Source: Gari tellinella
Taxonomy: Eukaryota; Mollusca; Bivalvia; Cardiida; Psammobiidae
Assembly: GCA_922989275.2 (NCBI GenBank)
Contig: OV277857.1
Location: 9,424,001-9,488,000 of the forward strand
Length of the DNA stretch: 64,000 nt
Direction: 5' to 3'
This document shows, in pieces, positions 22,601 to 28,206 of the stretch. The notes under the pieces are model-generated. The model had not been told where the DNA came from and ran no database searches. It was given only the letters and a program-made list of their open reading frames with translations. Numbering within the stretch: position 1 is the stretch's first letter; the number at the start of each line of letters is the position of its first letter. A program made the position numbers and the translations under genes.

Positions 22601-24694
22601 CAAAAGAAATATACATACAAAATATGAAAGCCCTGAGCCTACTGGTGCAAATGTTATAGCCATTTAAAGATTTTTACAAAAGTAGGTCAAATGTCAAGGT
22701 CAAGGTCACAAGGTCAAAAAGGTTTGTATGGATGGAAAAGTCTTGATACAGGGAAGACACATGCCAATTATAAAAGGTCCAGGTACAAAAATGCAAGAGT
22801 TATAGCCAAGGTTAAGGTTTTTGGCACAGACAGACAGACAGACGGACGGACGGACGTGCCACCGAATTGGGTTAGAGGGCCTTTTCTTTTGTTATTTTCT
22901 TTTGTTCGAATAACGGGCCACGGCCCCTTAGTGTATTGTTACGGAGTGAACTCCATTGTCTTCTTTTGTTATGTTTACCGTTATCTGGCCCTCTAACCCA
23001 CTTTAGTGGCGCGGACGGACGGACGGACAAACCAACAGACATGACAAAAACTATATGCCCCCGAATCGTAGATTCTGGGGGCATAAAAATAGTTACTGAT
23101 GACAACATTACATGTTTCAAAGTTTTAACCCTTTCCTCCATAGCCATGTGCAAATCACCAGTATCTAACTGTATTTACAGTTAGTTATTGCTTAAAGTAA
23201 GATGAAAGTAAAGCAGAAAGCTCCTTTAGGAGCTTTCTGGTTTGCTTTCATCTTACTTTAAGCTACCACCTGTATTCAAAAACATCAATGGATATTGATA
23301 TTTTGCACTTATGTGAGTTTTTACACTTCAGTGAGTTTTTGCACAAGTCCGTAAGTAGAGACATCCTATGAAGTCTATGAGGAGGAAAGGGTTAACTAAA
23401 GAGGCTGCTCCTCTCTTCAGCTAAATCACCTCTTTCAAAGCCATGCATATGTCCGTCAAACCCTTTCTTATCAGTTAAAAAGAATTAATGAACAAATGAG
23501 TTGTTAACATTTACAGAGTATTAAAGCTGTAGAGAAGAGAAAAGAGTAAGCAGACAGCATGTACAGCAGATGACATTCTTTCAGCTAAATAGTTAACAAA
23601 ACAGAGAAGAAAAAACACCTGTACACTGCACAGGAGATAAATTACTGCAAAAAGACTTACACATCGGGATAGTTGTCAGGACATGTAATGACCAGATCAA
23701 CCTGCACATAGTGTTCTCCATGGTTGCCCATACTTTCTTGTGGTCTCAACGTTAGACATATCTCTGGTGATCTGTCAACCTAAAAGAAAGAGAGAGTTAC
23801 ATGAACAAAATTTATAGTTACAATCAAACTTATTTAATGTGACTAACAAAAGAAGAATATTGAAAGTTTTCATTACAGGTATAACTGCTTAATAAATATG
23901 TTTAAACTAATGAAGATCAAAGTAATGCAGAAAGCTCCAATAGAGGCTTTCAACTCTAGATGCCCAGTCAAAAGTGACGGGTCTTTAACTCTAGCCGGTG
24001 TATTACTATTATAAGAATATTGAGTGCCTAACAGATATTTGATCAGACTCCAAATTGTTTGTCTTCTTCTCAGATTATTATTATTACTCGAGATCTCTCC
24101 ATCAAGAAGGGTGATTATGAGACTTTGAGGCACTTATGACTATGAGGTGCACTCATGGATTGACCCAGCCTGTCACTTCATCCTGACACCAACTAACCAG
24201 TTGTTATGCTAAATCCGAAATCCTGAGCGCCAGGGAAACCATTACTACCAATATTTAAGTCTTTGGGCAGTTTCGGCCAGGGATTGAACCCACAGCCTCC
24301 AGCACGTACCAAATCAGATTAAAATATTTTATCAATAATCTTTAGAAATCTGTCATTTATTATATCTAATTATTTAATTCCGTGTAAACGAGAAAGAATA
24401 TTCTTTGCCGCTGCTGTATTGATGGACAATAGAATTAGGATTGCATCATCAACCACTGGATTTGAGTGGGTGGGGCGGCATTTATTTAACTGACAGAAAA
24501 CAGATAACAAACACAGAACTGAATTTAAGAAAAATAAGTGAATTATACCAAGGCAGAGAGAATGTTTTAGCCTGCTACAGTATTCTCACCTTCCACGCAT
24601 CTTTCTTGCGCAAATCTCGAAAATCGTCCATAAATACCGCCTGCAATACTTGGAGTTCATCTTCCTGACGTTCTTTGTGGGACTCAAATGCCAT
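1287..24694 (-). CDS. EIF2AK4: GCN2 eIF2-alpha kinase, N-terminal 772 codons (17 exons, 3' part outside window)
   Basis: GCN2 phosphorylates eIF2-alpha when uncharged tRNA accumulates, in the cytosol, as part of the integrated stress response. Seen here: an RWD domain (about residues 10-135, the GCN1-binding module in this family), a Lys/Glu-rich helical linker (about 135-195), a Ser-rich linker (196-295), a pseudokinase (about 296-540) and the N-lobe of the active kinase (from about 605). The glycine loop reads GKGGFG near residue 613 and the ATP-anchoring lysine is in YAIK, K635. The pseudokinase has HKN in place of HRD (433-435) and ADY in place of DFG, as expected for a degenerate domain. 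All 16 introns inside the window are GT-AG and every exon phase matches. The start is the ATG at 24694, opening with the usual GCN2 N-terminus (a Glu-rich stretch running straight into RWD). The last exon seen ends in phase 2, so the gene continues left. Identity is very secure; exact ends rest on reading splice sites by eye. Confidence 0.95.
1627..1832 (+). mobile_element. TTAA hairpin MITE, family A (in GCN2 intron 16)
   Basis: Shorter, diverged copy. The hairpin stem has GCATC against GGTGC, i.e. a wobble-type mismatch in an otherwise paired stem. The rest of intron 16 (1833-2290) has no recognisable element. Confidence 0.72.
2291..2424 (-). CDS. EIF2AK4: GCN2 exon 16 (active kinase VAIK and helix C)
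   Basis: VKNKLDGRNYAIKRIPLN, then EVKLLSRLNHENVV. The ATP-binding lysine and the helix-C glutamate are both present, so the N-lobe looks competent. Acceptor TTTACAG, donor GTATTT, phase 2. Confidence 0.96.
2737..4696. mobile_element. Composite bivalve-type repeat with (GGAC)n, in GCN2 intron 15
   Basis: Begins 'acaagagccccatgggg...gctcacctgag' and ends '(ggac)n ... tcaggtgagctaaaaa', so the ends are partly inverted. Inside, a block of about 90 bases with a 'ggatcc' hairpin occurs twice (about 3700-3808 and 4077-4190). No reading frame. A related copy lies inverted at 51807-52289. Confidence 0.65.
4850..5068 (+). mobile_element. TTAA MITE family A, diverged
   Basis: Hairpin arms at about 4951-5016 are mutated (the apex lost its CCTTAAGG form). 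Right end 'caggctttggggttaa'. Left end is not clear. Confidence 0.6.
5285..5472. mobile_element. MITE with 'cctctctattacgacc'-type ends, partial
   Basis: Central hairpin 'cagtaaaacagaaagctc...gttttactgtc'. The right arm 'cgtaatagagaagttttactgta' runs into the GCN2 exon 15 donor. Same family as 6325-6534, 43855-43990 and 55088-55285. Confidence 0.55.
5473..5618 (-). CDS. EIF2AK4: GCN2 exon 15 (active kinase glycine loop)
   Basis: An acidic linker (EDDQEDSDDDL) leads into SRLTNEFQVLKSLGKGGFGD, the start of the catalytic kinase. The glycine-rich loop is intact. Acceptor ACACAG, donor GTACAG, phase 0. Confidence 0.95.
5619..6036. other. GCN2 intron 14, left part
   Basis: Contains short self-complementary runs around 'aactatcaatagtttcaatag' (about 5860-5990) but no element I can define. 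Confidence 0.4.
6037..6232. mobile_element. Hairpin MITE, 'cagtcgaacttcgatatctcg' family
   Basis: Long imperfect palindrome. Arms 'cagtcgaacttcgatatc' and 'gatatcaaagtttgactgta' close over an inner stem centred at about 6163 ('aatgtggcttagccacgtt'). Relatives at about 45145-45340 and 51605-51782. Confidence 0.7.
6325..6534. mobile_element. MITE with 'cctctctattacgacc' ends
   Basis: Ends 'gtaaaacctctctattacg' and 'gtaatagagagaggtttta'. The inner perfect hairpin (about 6400-6462) has the stem 'aaggtgacag..aaacagaaagctcc' with apex TTTAGG. Confidence 0.65.
6580..6710 (-). CDS. EIF2AK4: GCN2 exon 14 (pseudokinase end)
   Basis: CLLKDDKLRWSSTQLLEHQF is the canonical end of a kinase fold (RW plus 'LLxHxF'). 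A Lys/Gln-rich linker follows. Acceptor ATTACAG, donor GTAAGT, phase 1. Confidence 0.93.
6768..6976 (-). mobile_element. TTAA MITE family A, reverse orientation
   Basis: Hairpin about 6822-6888, inner stem GTGCC/GGCAC, a compensated variant of the GCGCC/GGCGC stem at 1186-1194. Confidence 0.72.
7191..7442 (+). mobile_element. TTAA MITE family A
   Basis: Full copy, TTAA at both ends; hairpin about 7320-7393 with inner stem GTGCC/GGCAC and apex TCAA. Confidence 0.82.
7512..7612 (-). CDS. EIF2AK4: GCN2 exon 13 (pseudokinase C-lobe)
   Basis: GVLLLSLSQG followed by LPAVFQDFLSK, matching the family segment before the last kinase helix. Acceptor TGTACAG, donor GTAAGA, ends in phase 2. Confidence 0.9.
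7613..8060. other. GCN2 intron 12, left part: MITE fragment only
   Basis: 7650-7745 resembles the left end of family B ('ttaacacattcaaccctagcg ... caaacagtgtacctg'). 7746-8060 is AT-rich with no element I can define. Confidence 0.5.
8061..8285. mobile_element. MITE with 38-base TIRs, 'TTACAGTGGAGAA' family
   Basis: Ends 'TTACAGTGGAGAATCCGTTA' and the near-complement ending '...TTTTCTCCACTGTAA'. TIRs run about 38 bases and surround a short 'ggcaaacagtttagagcc' hairpin. Partial relatives at 1-186 and 26090-26213. Confidence 0.75.
8281..8514 (+). mobile_element. TTAA MITE family A
   Basis: Diverged copy; inner stem GTGCC/GGCCC is uncompensated, one arm having changed without the other. Right end 'ctatggggaatgggttaa'. 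Confidence 0.7.
8583..8694 (-). CDS. EIF2AK4: GCN2 exon 12 (pseudokinase C-lobe)
   Basis: Ends with GRGGKKGDIYQL, the GCN2 counterpart of the kinase helix F region (KxGDVWxLG). Acceptor TTCCAG; donor GTAATA, placed by the phase-0 join to GVLLLSLSQG in exon 13. Confidence 0.9.
8750..8997 (+). mobile_element. TTAA MITE family A (GCN2 intron 11)
   Basis: Complete copy, TTAA borders and CCCATTACCCCAT ends; inner stem GGGCC/GGCCC, a second compensated variant. One arm has lost 'actt', so the palindrome is slightly asymmetric. Confidence 0.82.
9180..9725 (-). mobile_element. Repeat with about 150-base internal units ('aaggtcaagg')
   Basis: Units of 'ggtccaaggcaacaactg..agtatcaaagcattg..gttgatgctagacgaaac' repeat three times; the right end is 'catctatggatgcccccc'. 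Same family in the opposite orientation at 50876-51483. No reading frame. Confidence 0.6.
9901..9965 (-). CDS. EIF2AK4: GCN2 exon 11 (pseudokinase DFG-equivalent)
   Basis: Encodes SSVFVDVNGRIRVADYSVNK; ADY occupies the DFG position. Acceptor TTTCAG, donor GTAACTG, phase 2. Confidence 0.9.
9966..10132. other. GCN2 intron 10, right of exon 11
   Basis: Unremarkable AT-rich intron sequence up to the MITE at 10133. Confidence 0.4.
10133..10430 (+). mobile_element. TTAA MITE family A interrupted by another repeat
   Basis: Outer parts match family A ('ttaacctattacttcataaa' and 'gaaacaggctatgggtaaat'). The hairpin is replaced by a fragment of the 'caaggtcaaaat..ggcaacaactat' repeat (about 10210-10360). 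Confidence 0.55.
10497..10680. mobile_element. Palindromic MITE with 'ctactcattagaatc' stem
   Basis: Perfect stem 'ctactcattagaatc' / 'gattctaatgagtag' (10550-10594), flanked by 'ggggggtatttcaaatacta' and 'tgtttatcccctctt'. Relatives at 15012-15195, about 16420-16560 and 46695-46862. Confidence 0.6.
10731..10880 (-). CDS. EIF2AK4: GCN2 exon 10 (pseudokinase hinge and catalytic-loop equivalent)
   Basis: Fifty codons from VLMEYSGG (hinge) to EYLHNKAVVHKNLR, where HKN replaces HRD. Its 3' splice site (TCTCTTACCAG) and first bases are the seed of the tandem array lying directly upstream on the coding strand (10885-12240). Confidence 0.93.
10885..12240 (-). repeat. Minisatellite of about 102 bp, 13 copies, carrying duplicated 3' splice sites of GCN2 exon 10
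   Basis: Unit: 'gtgtactccataaaaacctg' then 'gtaagagaaataacaagtgt', then 'actgtttgaaccatagtcac', 'gcatatatgcatttgcaaac' and 'agtgtacct'. The 'actccat..acctggtaagag' part is nearly identical to the real exon 10 / intron junction at 10868-10895. On the coding strand each unit therefore carries a decoy acceptor (TTATTTCTCTTACCAG) and a copy of the first exon bases (ATGGAGTAC). Copies begin at about 10971, 11071, 11172, 11272, 11373, 11475, 11578, 11680, 11782, 11884, 11985, 12087 and 12189. Units differ by a few substitutions. Confidence 0.93.
12259..12472. mobile_element. hAT-like MITE (CAGGGCTGCCAT ends) enclosing a family A hairpin
   Basis: Ends GCAGCAGGGCTGCCAT and ATGGCAGCCCTGCTGC are perfect inverted repeats. 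Inside is a near-perfect hairpin 'ttaaagcaggctgaaaataa' (about 12325-12395). CAG-initial ends suggest hAT, but target duplication is not clear. Confidence 0.65.
12784..13032 (-). mobile_element. TTAA MITE family A, reverse orientation
   Basis: Hairpin about 12832-12903, inner stem GCACC/GGTGC, a third compensated variant. Ends 10 bases before GCN2 exon 9. Confidence 0.78.
13044..13154 (-). CDS. EIF2AK4: GCN2 exon 9 (pseudokinase alpha-C region)
   Basis: Thirty-seven codons: IEQEMSSLLKLRQRNLLHYL, equivalent to helix C and the following strand. I chose the donor GTAGGT at 13043 over GTATCG four bases downstream because only the former leaves phase 0, which exon 10 requires. Confidence 0.88.
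13225..13445 (-). mobile_element. Degraded tRNA-derived SINE (body)
   Basis: Same body as the SINE at 14190-14462 ('gctggaaggcttcc', 'atccagctaat', 'cactgtttcgggcac'), but heavily mutated and with an unrecognisable tRNA head. Confidence 0.6.
13601..13860 (+). mobile_element. TTAA MITE family A
   Basis: TTAA borders. The hairpin apex carries an extra 'aactcacgcct', so the loop is enlarged (about 13754-13788) while the stem GCGCCTAG/CTAGGCGC stays perfect. A further fragment of the family precedes it (13447-13600). Confidence 0.78.
13965..14128 (-). CDS. EIF2AK4: GCN2 exon 8 (pseudokinase N-lobe)
   Basis: Starts with the degenerate glycine loop (GHGLHGSTVYVG) and continues through the strand with AIAEWVLQW. 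The GxGxxG pattern is only partial and there is no VAIK lysine in the usual place, consistent with a pseudokinase. Donor GTATGG, phase 0. Confidence 0.92.
14190..14462 (-). mobile_element. tRNA-derived SINE
   Basis: Read on the minus strand. tRNA-like head with A box TGGCCTAGTGGT and B box GAGTTCGAATCCC, then a body with 'gctggcttgcggaaggtcag', ending 'ggcgacgtaaaatc' and short (AATC)n. The body resembles the conserved central domain of widespread molluscan SINEs. Confidence 0.8.
14639..14846. mobile_element. hAT-like MITE (CAGGGCTGCCA ends)
   Basis: Ends CAGGGCTGCCA / TGGCAGCCCTG, flanked on both sides by CACCTA, a probable target duplication. Interior again contains a damaged family A hairpin ('cttaaagcatgctttctgcc'). 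Confidence 0.68.
15012..15195. mobile_element. Palindromic MITE with 'ctactcattagaatc' stem
   Basis: Ends 'agggagtatttcaaaaacta' and 'tttactccctctcatct'; stem partly deleted relative to 10497-10680. Confidence 0.55.
15276..15406 (-). CDS. EIF2AK4: GCN2 exon 7 (linker into pseudokinase)
   Basis: Begins by completing an Arg codon, then a linker containing a Cys/His cluster (HQCKHHMGG) and CKQDRTVHKGTCLG, the lead-in to the pseudokinase. Acceptor TTTTAG, donor GTAAGTG, phase 1 at the end. Confidence 0.87.
15407..16075. other. GCN2 intron 6: two family B MITEs
   Basis: A copy at about 15572-15820 has two hairpins (15603-15670 and 15703-15770). A second copy spans about 15822-16055 with a perfect hairpin at 15940-16006 ('gaccctgatcagagggctcc' type). 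15407-15571 shows nothing else. Confidence 0.65.
16076..16245 (-). CDS. EIF2AK4: GCN2 exon 6 (Ser-rich linker)
   Basis: Encodes a serine-rich linker with SLSPSPVASR. Acceptor TTTTCAG, donor GTGAGG, ends in phase 2 after TCAAG. Sequence in this linker is variable in the family, so support comes from frame and splice sites. Confidence 0.82.
16246..16657. other. GCN2 intron 5, left part
   Basis: Contains a 'ctcattagaatcatctt' palindrome relative (about 16420-16560); otherwise AT-rich. Confidence 0.45.
16658..16887 (-). mobile_element. TTAA MITE family A, reverse orientation
   Basis: Hairpin about 16688-16757, inner stem GCACC/GGCGC (not compensated). Abuts the next copy. Confidence 0.7.
16888..17187 (+). 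mobile_element. TTAA MITE family A split at its apex by another TTAA MITE
   Basis: Left arm 'aaagtaggctgaaagtaaag' ends ...CCCC-TTAA at 16918-16921. The right arm resumes TTAA-GGCGCATTCTGC at 17098. Between lies the family B element. Confidence 0.75.
16922..17097 (+). mobile_element. TTAA MITE family B, nested
   Basis: 176 bases, CCCTTTTATTC ... GAATTCAAAGGG, with TTAA on both sides and no other host bases lost, as expected for piggyBac-type insertion. Confidence 0.75.
17249..17332 (-). CDS. EIF2AK4: GCN2 exon 5 (charged helical linker)
   Basis: Twenty-eight codons almost wholly of E, K, R and Q, continuing the charged helix. Placed by its phase-0 acceptor TTTTCAG and donor GTAGAG and by continuity with exons 4 and 6. 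Low-complexity content makes it the least distinctive exon. Confidence 0.82.
17347..17565 (+). mobile_element. TTAA hairpin MITE, family B
   Basis: Ends 'ttaacccatttgtgcc' / 'ggcacaaattgattaa'. Hairpin 17463-17530, 'caaacagt.tagactctgatt' arms. Lies immediately upstream of GCN2 exon 5 in transcription order. Confidence 0.75.
17789..17975 (+). mobile_element. TTAA MITE family A, hairpin deleted
   Basis: Flanks match family A ('caattcattcctctgctgta', 'caattgggaaatgggttaa'), but most of the palindrome is missing, leaving one arm 'caacctgctt'. Confidence 0.55.
18262..18295. repeat. Poly-C / (CA)n microsatellite
   Basis: A run of C followed by about ten CA dinucleotides inside GCN2 intron 4 (counted from the 5' end of the gene). 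Confidence 0.85.
18384..18557 (-). CDS. EIF2AK4: GCN2 exon 4 (RWD end, start of charged helix)
   Basis: Fifty-eight codons. They finish the RWD domain (HNKPPAKSFYEQM, strongly conserved in GCN2) and begin a Glu/Lys/Arg-rich stretch likely to form a coiled coil. Acceptor AACAG, donor GTATAG (weak consensus), phase 0. Confidence 0.93.
18670..19620. repeat. Tandem array, exact 100-bp period, about 9 copies
   Basis: Unit: 'atgttctttattggacaaca', 'gatctacttgtatatcctat', 'aggagatttctgcattgctt', 'ttgttcagcatttaacagta', 'ttttgtcttcagataaagct'. Landmark 'atgttcttta' recurs at 18811, 18911, 19011 and so on to 19511. Very low divergence implies recent expansion. It ends in a fragment of a family B hairpin (19610-19645). 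It lies in GCN2 intron 3, about 100 bases from exon 3. Confidence 0.93.
19721..19823 (-). CDS. EIF2AK4: GCN2 exon 3 (RWD)
   Basis: One base completes the split Val codon, followed by 34 codons including KGLSNSQIIELQAKL, the GCN2 RWD helix. Acceptor ATTTCAG, donor GTAAGAG, phase 0 at the end. Confidence 0.92.
19925..20170 (+). mobile_element. TTAA MITE family A, diverged
   Basis: Hairpin about 20052-20120 with several mismatches; right end 'caggctgttgggtaaagggt'. Confidence 0.62.
20180..20890 (-). mobile_element. 5'-truncated non-LTR retrotransposon, RT C-terminal end
   Basis: The minus strand holds an open frame of about 200 codons (20238-20840, probably open to about 20880). It carries the downstream region of a LINE reverse transcriptase: DFCYLGDTLSSGGGC, SACVRSVMLY, RWICQV, LKWLGHVERS and GPGRPKLSWEDLVKRD. 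The 3' UTR is about 35 bases and ends in (GAT)n, here seen as 'catcatcat' at 20181-20202. The style resembles RTE-type elements, but the clade is not certain. The catalytic YxDD part and the endonuclease are missing, so it is dead on arrival. Confidence 0.85.
21214..23085. mobile_element. Long repeat with 'aaggtcaaggtca' internal units
   Basis: Starts 'aacaagagcgtgtcccagtt' and ends 'ccccgaatcgtagattctgg' plus 'gggcata'. The interior is three to four units of about 300 bases, each with 'atggttggaaaggtcttgac', 'gcaaaagttatagcc' and runs of AGGTCA-like hexamers. The (GGAC)n near the end is split by a nested element (22857-23013). The minus-strand reading frames here (phrases such as 'DLSNHTNIF') are products of the tandem repeat, not genes. 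Confidence 0.65.
22857..23013. mobile_element. Nested TIR element inside (GGAC)n
   Basis: Inverted ends of about 24 bases share GGGTTAGAGGGCC exactly and GCCAC at the outer edge. They are flanked on both sides by 'ggacggacgg'. About 155 bp, no coding capacity. Confidence 0.7.
23125..23395 (+). mobile_element. TTAA hairpin MITE
   Basis: TTAACCCTTTCCTCC ... GGAGGAAAGGGTTAA ends, perfect over 15 bases. Hairpin about 23192-23263 with 'gcagaaagctcctttaggag'. Intermediate between families A and B. Confidence 0.8.
23661..23779 (-). CDS. EIF2AK4: GCN2 exon 2 (RWD core)
   Basis: Encodes the RWD beta-sheet, with PEICLTLRPQ and the CPDNYPD turn that contains the family YPxxxP-type loop. The acceptor is TTTTAG, the donor GTAAGT, and the exon ends in phase 2. 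Confidence 0.93.
23780..24089. other. GCN2 intron 1, low-complexity part
   Basis: AT-rich; a damaged hairpin fragment ('aatgcagaaagctccaatag') at about 23915-23955, nothing else recognisable. Confidence 0.4.
24090..24312 (-). mobile_element. tRNA-derived SINE fragment
   Basis: Minus strand: 'tgctggaggctgtgggttca' (B box) then 'atccctggccg' and a body with 'tggtttccctggcgctcagg' and 'tggttagttggtgtcagga'. Same general type as tRNA-headed SINEs of invertebrates; degraded. Confidence 0.5.
24590..24694 (-). CDS. EIF2AK4: GCN2 exon 1 (start codon, RWD start)
   Basis: Thirty-five codons from the ATG at 24694, ending in phase 0 at a GTGAG donor. It encodes the first helix of the RWD domain, with ELQVLQAVF followed by DDFRDL. 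No in-frame upstream extension is needed to match the family N-terminus. Confidence 0.93.
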
Positions 24695-25108
24695 CTTCGA
24701 CAGCTCCACACGTCAGTTTACAAATAGTTTTAACAGTGAAAAGTGTTTATTCAAACATTTACACACAAAAAGCACCATATTTCCACCAAATACTCCCAGC
24801 CCTGATTGCATTGTATTTTGACAAGCAAATGTGGTAAATTGAAACAAGGGAGGTAACTAATCGTGCCCAACATCTATATCTTTGAGTAACTGATAACTAG
24901 TAGTTGTAGATCTAGGGTACAAATCCCAGGCAGTGAGCTTATCTTTGCAGAAATTCAATTATCTTAACTTTTAGGCTAACATTTTCCATATATACTTTCA
25001 CTGCTCTACTGGTTGTTTATTAAAAAAAAACTTGATTTTGTAACCCTTTGTATTCCCATGGAGGAATTATACCTGGAGAAGAAATCTGCATTTTCCCGAA
25101 AATGGTGT
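24695..25108. other. 5' flank of GCN2
   Basis: No TATA box or clear CpG island seen. A (TA)-poor, AT-rich flank up to the foldback element at 25109; transcription start not determinable. Confidence 0.4.
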
Positions 25109-27647
25109 CGTCCATTACGATTTATAGTCAAAACGCCCCCAAGTCATAACGCCCCCAAGTCAAAACGCCCCCATTTTGGTCAAAACGCCCCCATAGCCTG
25201 GTCAAAACGCCCCCATTTTTTAATTTTTTTTATTTCCATAATTTAACTATATTTCCATCATTAATAGGTTGAATACGAGAACTTTGAACATTTAAGGTAC
25301 TTTAATCGTCGGTCGTTCCACTATATATATGCTACTGCATGTCTGCCAGCAAGCCAGATAAGCTATCCTTTGTGTACGTGTCAATCAAATCGCCTGTGGA
25401 CTTAATGGTTCACTGCTCTTTGTTTGTTTACCTGTACACGAAGTAATCACACCTTCGTGATCTGTAGCAGCTGAATGATTTTGGATTGTAAAAATTACGG
25501 AAACAGCTGACAGTTTATTTTTATTTACATAAAGATTTCCATATTATACCTCAAAATTTTCTATTATATATTTTTTCTTAATCAAAACATTTTTATATCT
25601 TATAAATATAGATTTACGTAATAAAATATAAAATCGCATTTAATTTTTTTAATTTACAGTGTCAGTAGGATGACTGGATCCTGGTCAGCCATTGAGATTT
25701 CATTTGTATGATTATAATATCGACTGCGTCATAGAGGAAATAAAATTGAATTAATTAAATAAATAATAAATACGGAATTACAATGAATAACACATTCAAC
25801 CCTAGCGACTAGTATACTCGTCGTTTACAAACAGTGTATCTATGTGGATTACATTTGTCCCATGCAAACAGTGTAGACCCTGATCAGAGGGCTAATTCAG
25901 AGCCCTCTGATCAGGGTCTACACTGTTGTCATGTTCAAGTATATTATCAACCTAAAACCCCATCCCTTAATTGTCCATAGTTGACTGGACATATTTTGAA
26001 ATTCGATTTGAACCATTGAAAGGTTCAGGGGTGAATGAGTTAATGAGACAAAAACAGATTATCAGGGACAGATAAATTGGAGAAAGCGTTATTCTTTCCT
26101 GTTTAAATGCAAGAACGTAATGAAATGTACAAAATGGCAACTTTTTTAAACTTCTGACTTCTAGTTTCGATATGAGTGGCAAATAGTTTGAATAACGTTT
26201 TCTCCACTGTAACAATTGCCACAATACCAGTGTTCAGCTGATTCAAGGATTAACAGTTAAACTCAACAGCAAGGTGCTAATAATTGATTGCTTTAATTAC
26301 TGGTAATCCGCGATCATTTCCAAAGAGATTAAAGAGATCAGTTATCTTTGAATATCTGTAATAAAAACTTTTTTGATCTTTATGCTGATTCCAGGATTAA
26401 CAGAAAAACTCAACAGCAAGGTGCTAATTGGTGATAGATTTAATTATTGGTAAAACGCTATTACTTCCAAGGAGATTAAAGATTTCATTTTTCCCTTTGA
26501 ATATTCTTTTAAAAAAAACTTCTTTGATGTTAATTATAATTGGAGAGTTTACAGAAAAAAACCCGCTCTCACTTCAAAGGAGATTAAATAATTTATTTTA
26601 TCCTTTGAAGATCTTTAAAGAAAACGTTATTTGATTTCGTTGTAATTGCCGGGTTACAAGCTTTTTATTCTTTAGGGATCATAAGTTTAAGATTCTTTGT
26701 TTTATGATTAATTGAAGGATTTACTATTCATCCCTGAATCTTTAAATGGACAATTCCAGTTTACAATTAAATTAATTCCATTTATGATTATGGTGTTTTT
26801 GCTCAATTATACAAACTTCGCTTACAAATGATCAGGTTATTCACTGTTTGTATAATCAAGACAATTGTACTCTGGAAATGTTTATGTTTTGTTCATGGCG
26901 AGCGTACTCTTATCTGGGTATTTACTGTTTGAATAGGACAAATGTACTCTTGATAAGTACACTCGTCGCTATTGCTCAATGTATTAAGCCTCTGATCAGG
27001 GTCTTCACCTTTTGCATAGGACAAATGTACTCTTGATAAGTAAACTCGTCGTTAGTATTAACTATGTTTAGCCTCTGTTCAGGGTCTTCACTGTTTGCAT
27101 AGGACAAGTGTACGCTTGATAGGTGATTGTTGTGTTCATGACGAGTATACTCGTCGCTGGGGTTCATAATAAGGTTTTGTTTCTTTGTAATATGTTATAC
27201 TATCACTCAAATGGACCCTTTCGCACACACCAAACACATAATTTAACAACACAACATGTATTTCCATCTACGTTTATTGCAGTAAATACACCTCCATCAG
27301 TTTTAATACAGTAAATTTAAAATCCATTTTTCGGCGACCGTCAATGTCCGCTAAACGGAATCACCTGAAAGAGAAGTGAAAAGAACGCAAATATTAATAA
27401 GTATATAAAATCGAACAAAAATCGAACAAAAAACCATACTGATACATTTTTATATATATAAACATATTTTTTTATATAAATGTATATAAATATTTTACAT
27501 ATTATATATATGAAAAAAAATGGGGGCGTTTTGACCAGGCTATGGGGGCGTTTTGACCAATTATGGGGGCGTTTTGACCAATTTGGGGGTGTTTTGACTT
27601 GGGGGCGTTTTGACTTGGGGGTGTTTTGACCTGCAACCGTCCATTAC
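25109..27647. mobile_element. Foldback / Mutator-like non-autonomous element, 2.5 kb, with 10-bp TSD
   Basis: CGTCCATTAC stands at 25109-25118 and again at 27638-27647. Just inside, both ends carry inverted arrays of a 17-21 base subrepeat, 'gtcaaaacgcccccaagtca' on the left (25127-25217, five units) and its complement on the right (27520-27630, six units). Long subrepeat-bearing TIRs and a 9-10 bp duplication are hallmarks of Foldback/MULE elements. The interior is AT-rich, contains a family B MITE (25787-26043), a C-type MITE fragment (26090-26213) and two or three imperfect copies of a 'ggattaacag..aaactcaacagcaaggtgct' unit (26240-26600). No transposase reading frame. Confidence 0.8.
25787..26043 (+). 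mobile_element. TTAA hairpin MITE family B inside the foldback element
   Basis: Left end 'taacacattcaaccctagcg', right 'ggttcaggggtgaatgagtt'; perfect hairpin 25868-25928. Confidence 0.72.
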
Positions 27648-28206
27648 CTGTATGCGCGATAACGCTTAATCGATCGATAATTCAACTACACCGATACGCC
27701 CAAAGCGAGCTATCGCGTTTTTTATCGTGTTGAATGGTTACCTACTGTTAGTTTAAGTTACATAAAATCCTTAATTTTCACCCGATTTTCATTATAATGG
27801 TCTTAAAAGAAGGCTAAGATAGGCCTATTTATCTTTCACTTGTAAAAATAACAGATTTTATTTTTTAAAATTGATCAGTTTTATCGCGAGTTAAAAGTGA
27901 TTACCAAATGAATTTGCCGATAAAAGGGAGCAAGCACTCGCGCATAAATATATTACGGCCCGTTACAAAACCTTTCATAAAACCCTCAATTTTCGACCGA
28001 TTTTCAAAAAAATAAAATTTAACAAAGTTGAATGTTTTTGAGTCGCACCGAGACGGTCCCAAGTGTCCGGAGAATAAGTGAACATTTGAAGGACACCGAG
28101 TAAGTGGAACTGTCCGGAGATTACAGCGTAGACTCGGGAGTAATGTGCACCAAGTGAGGTATATTTACTCTCCAAAAAGACCATCCGACCATGGTCTCAT
28201 ACAGAG
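27648..28206. other. Intergenic, no element recognised
   Basis: Contains 'cgatcgataattcaactacaccgat' type self-complementary bits and CpG-containing sequence, but no supported gene or repeat. Confidence 0.4.

Noticed and set aside
21675..22620. Series of similar minus-strand frames ('DLSNHTNIF', 'LTFDLFNQTL')
   Set aside because: They arise from the tandem AGGTCA-rich units; repeated stops and shifts between units show no coding constraint.
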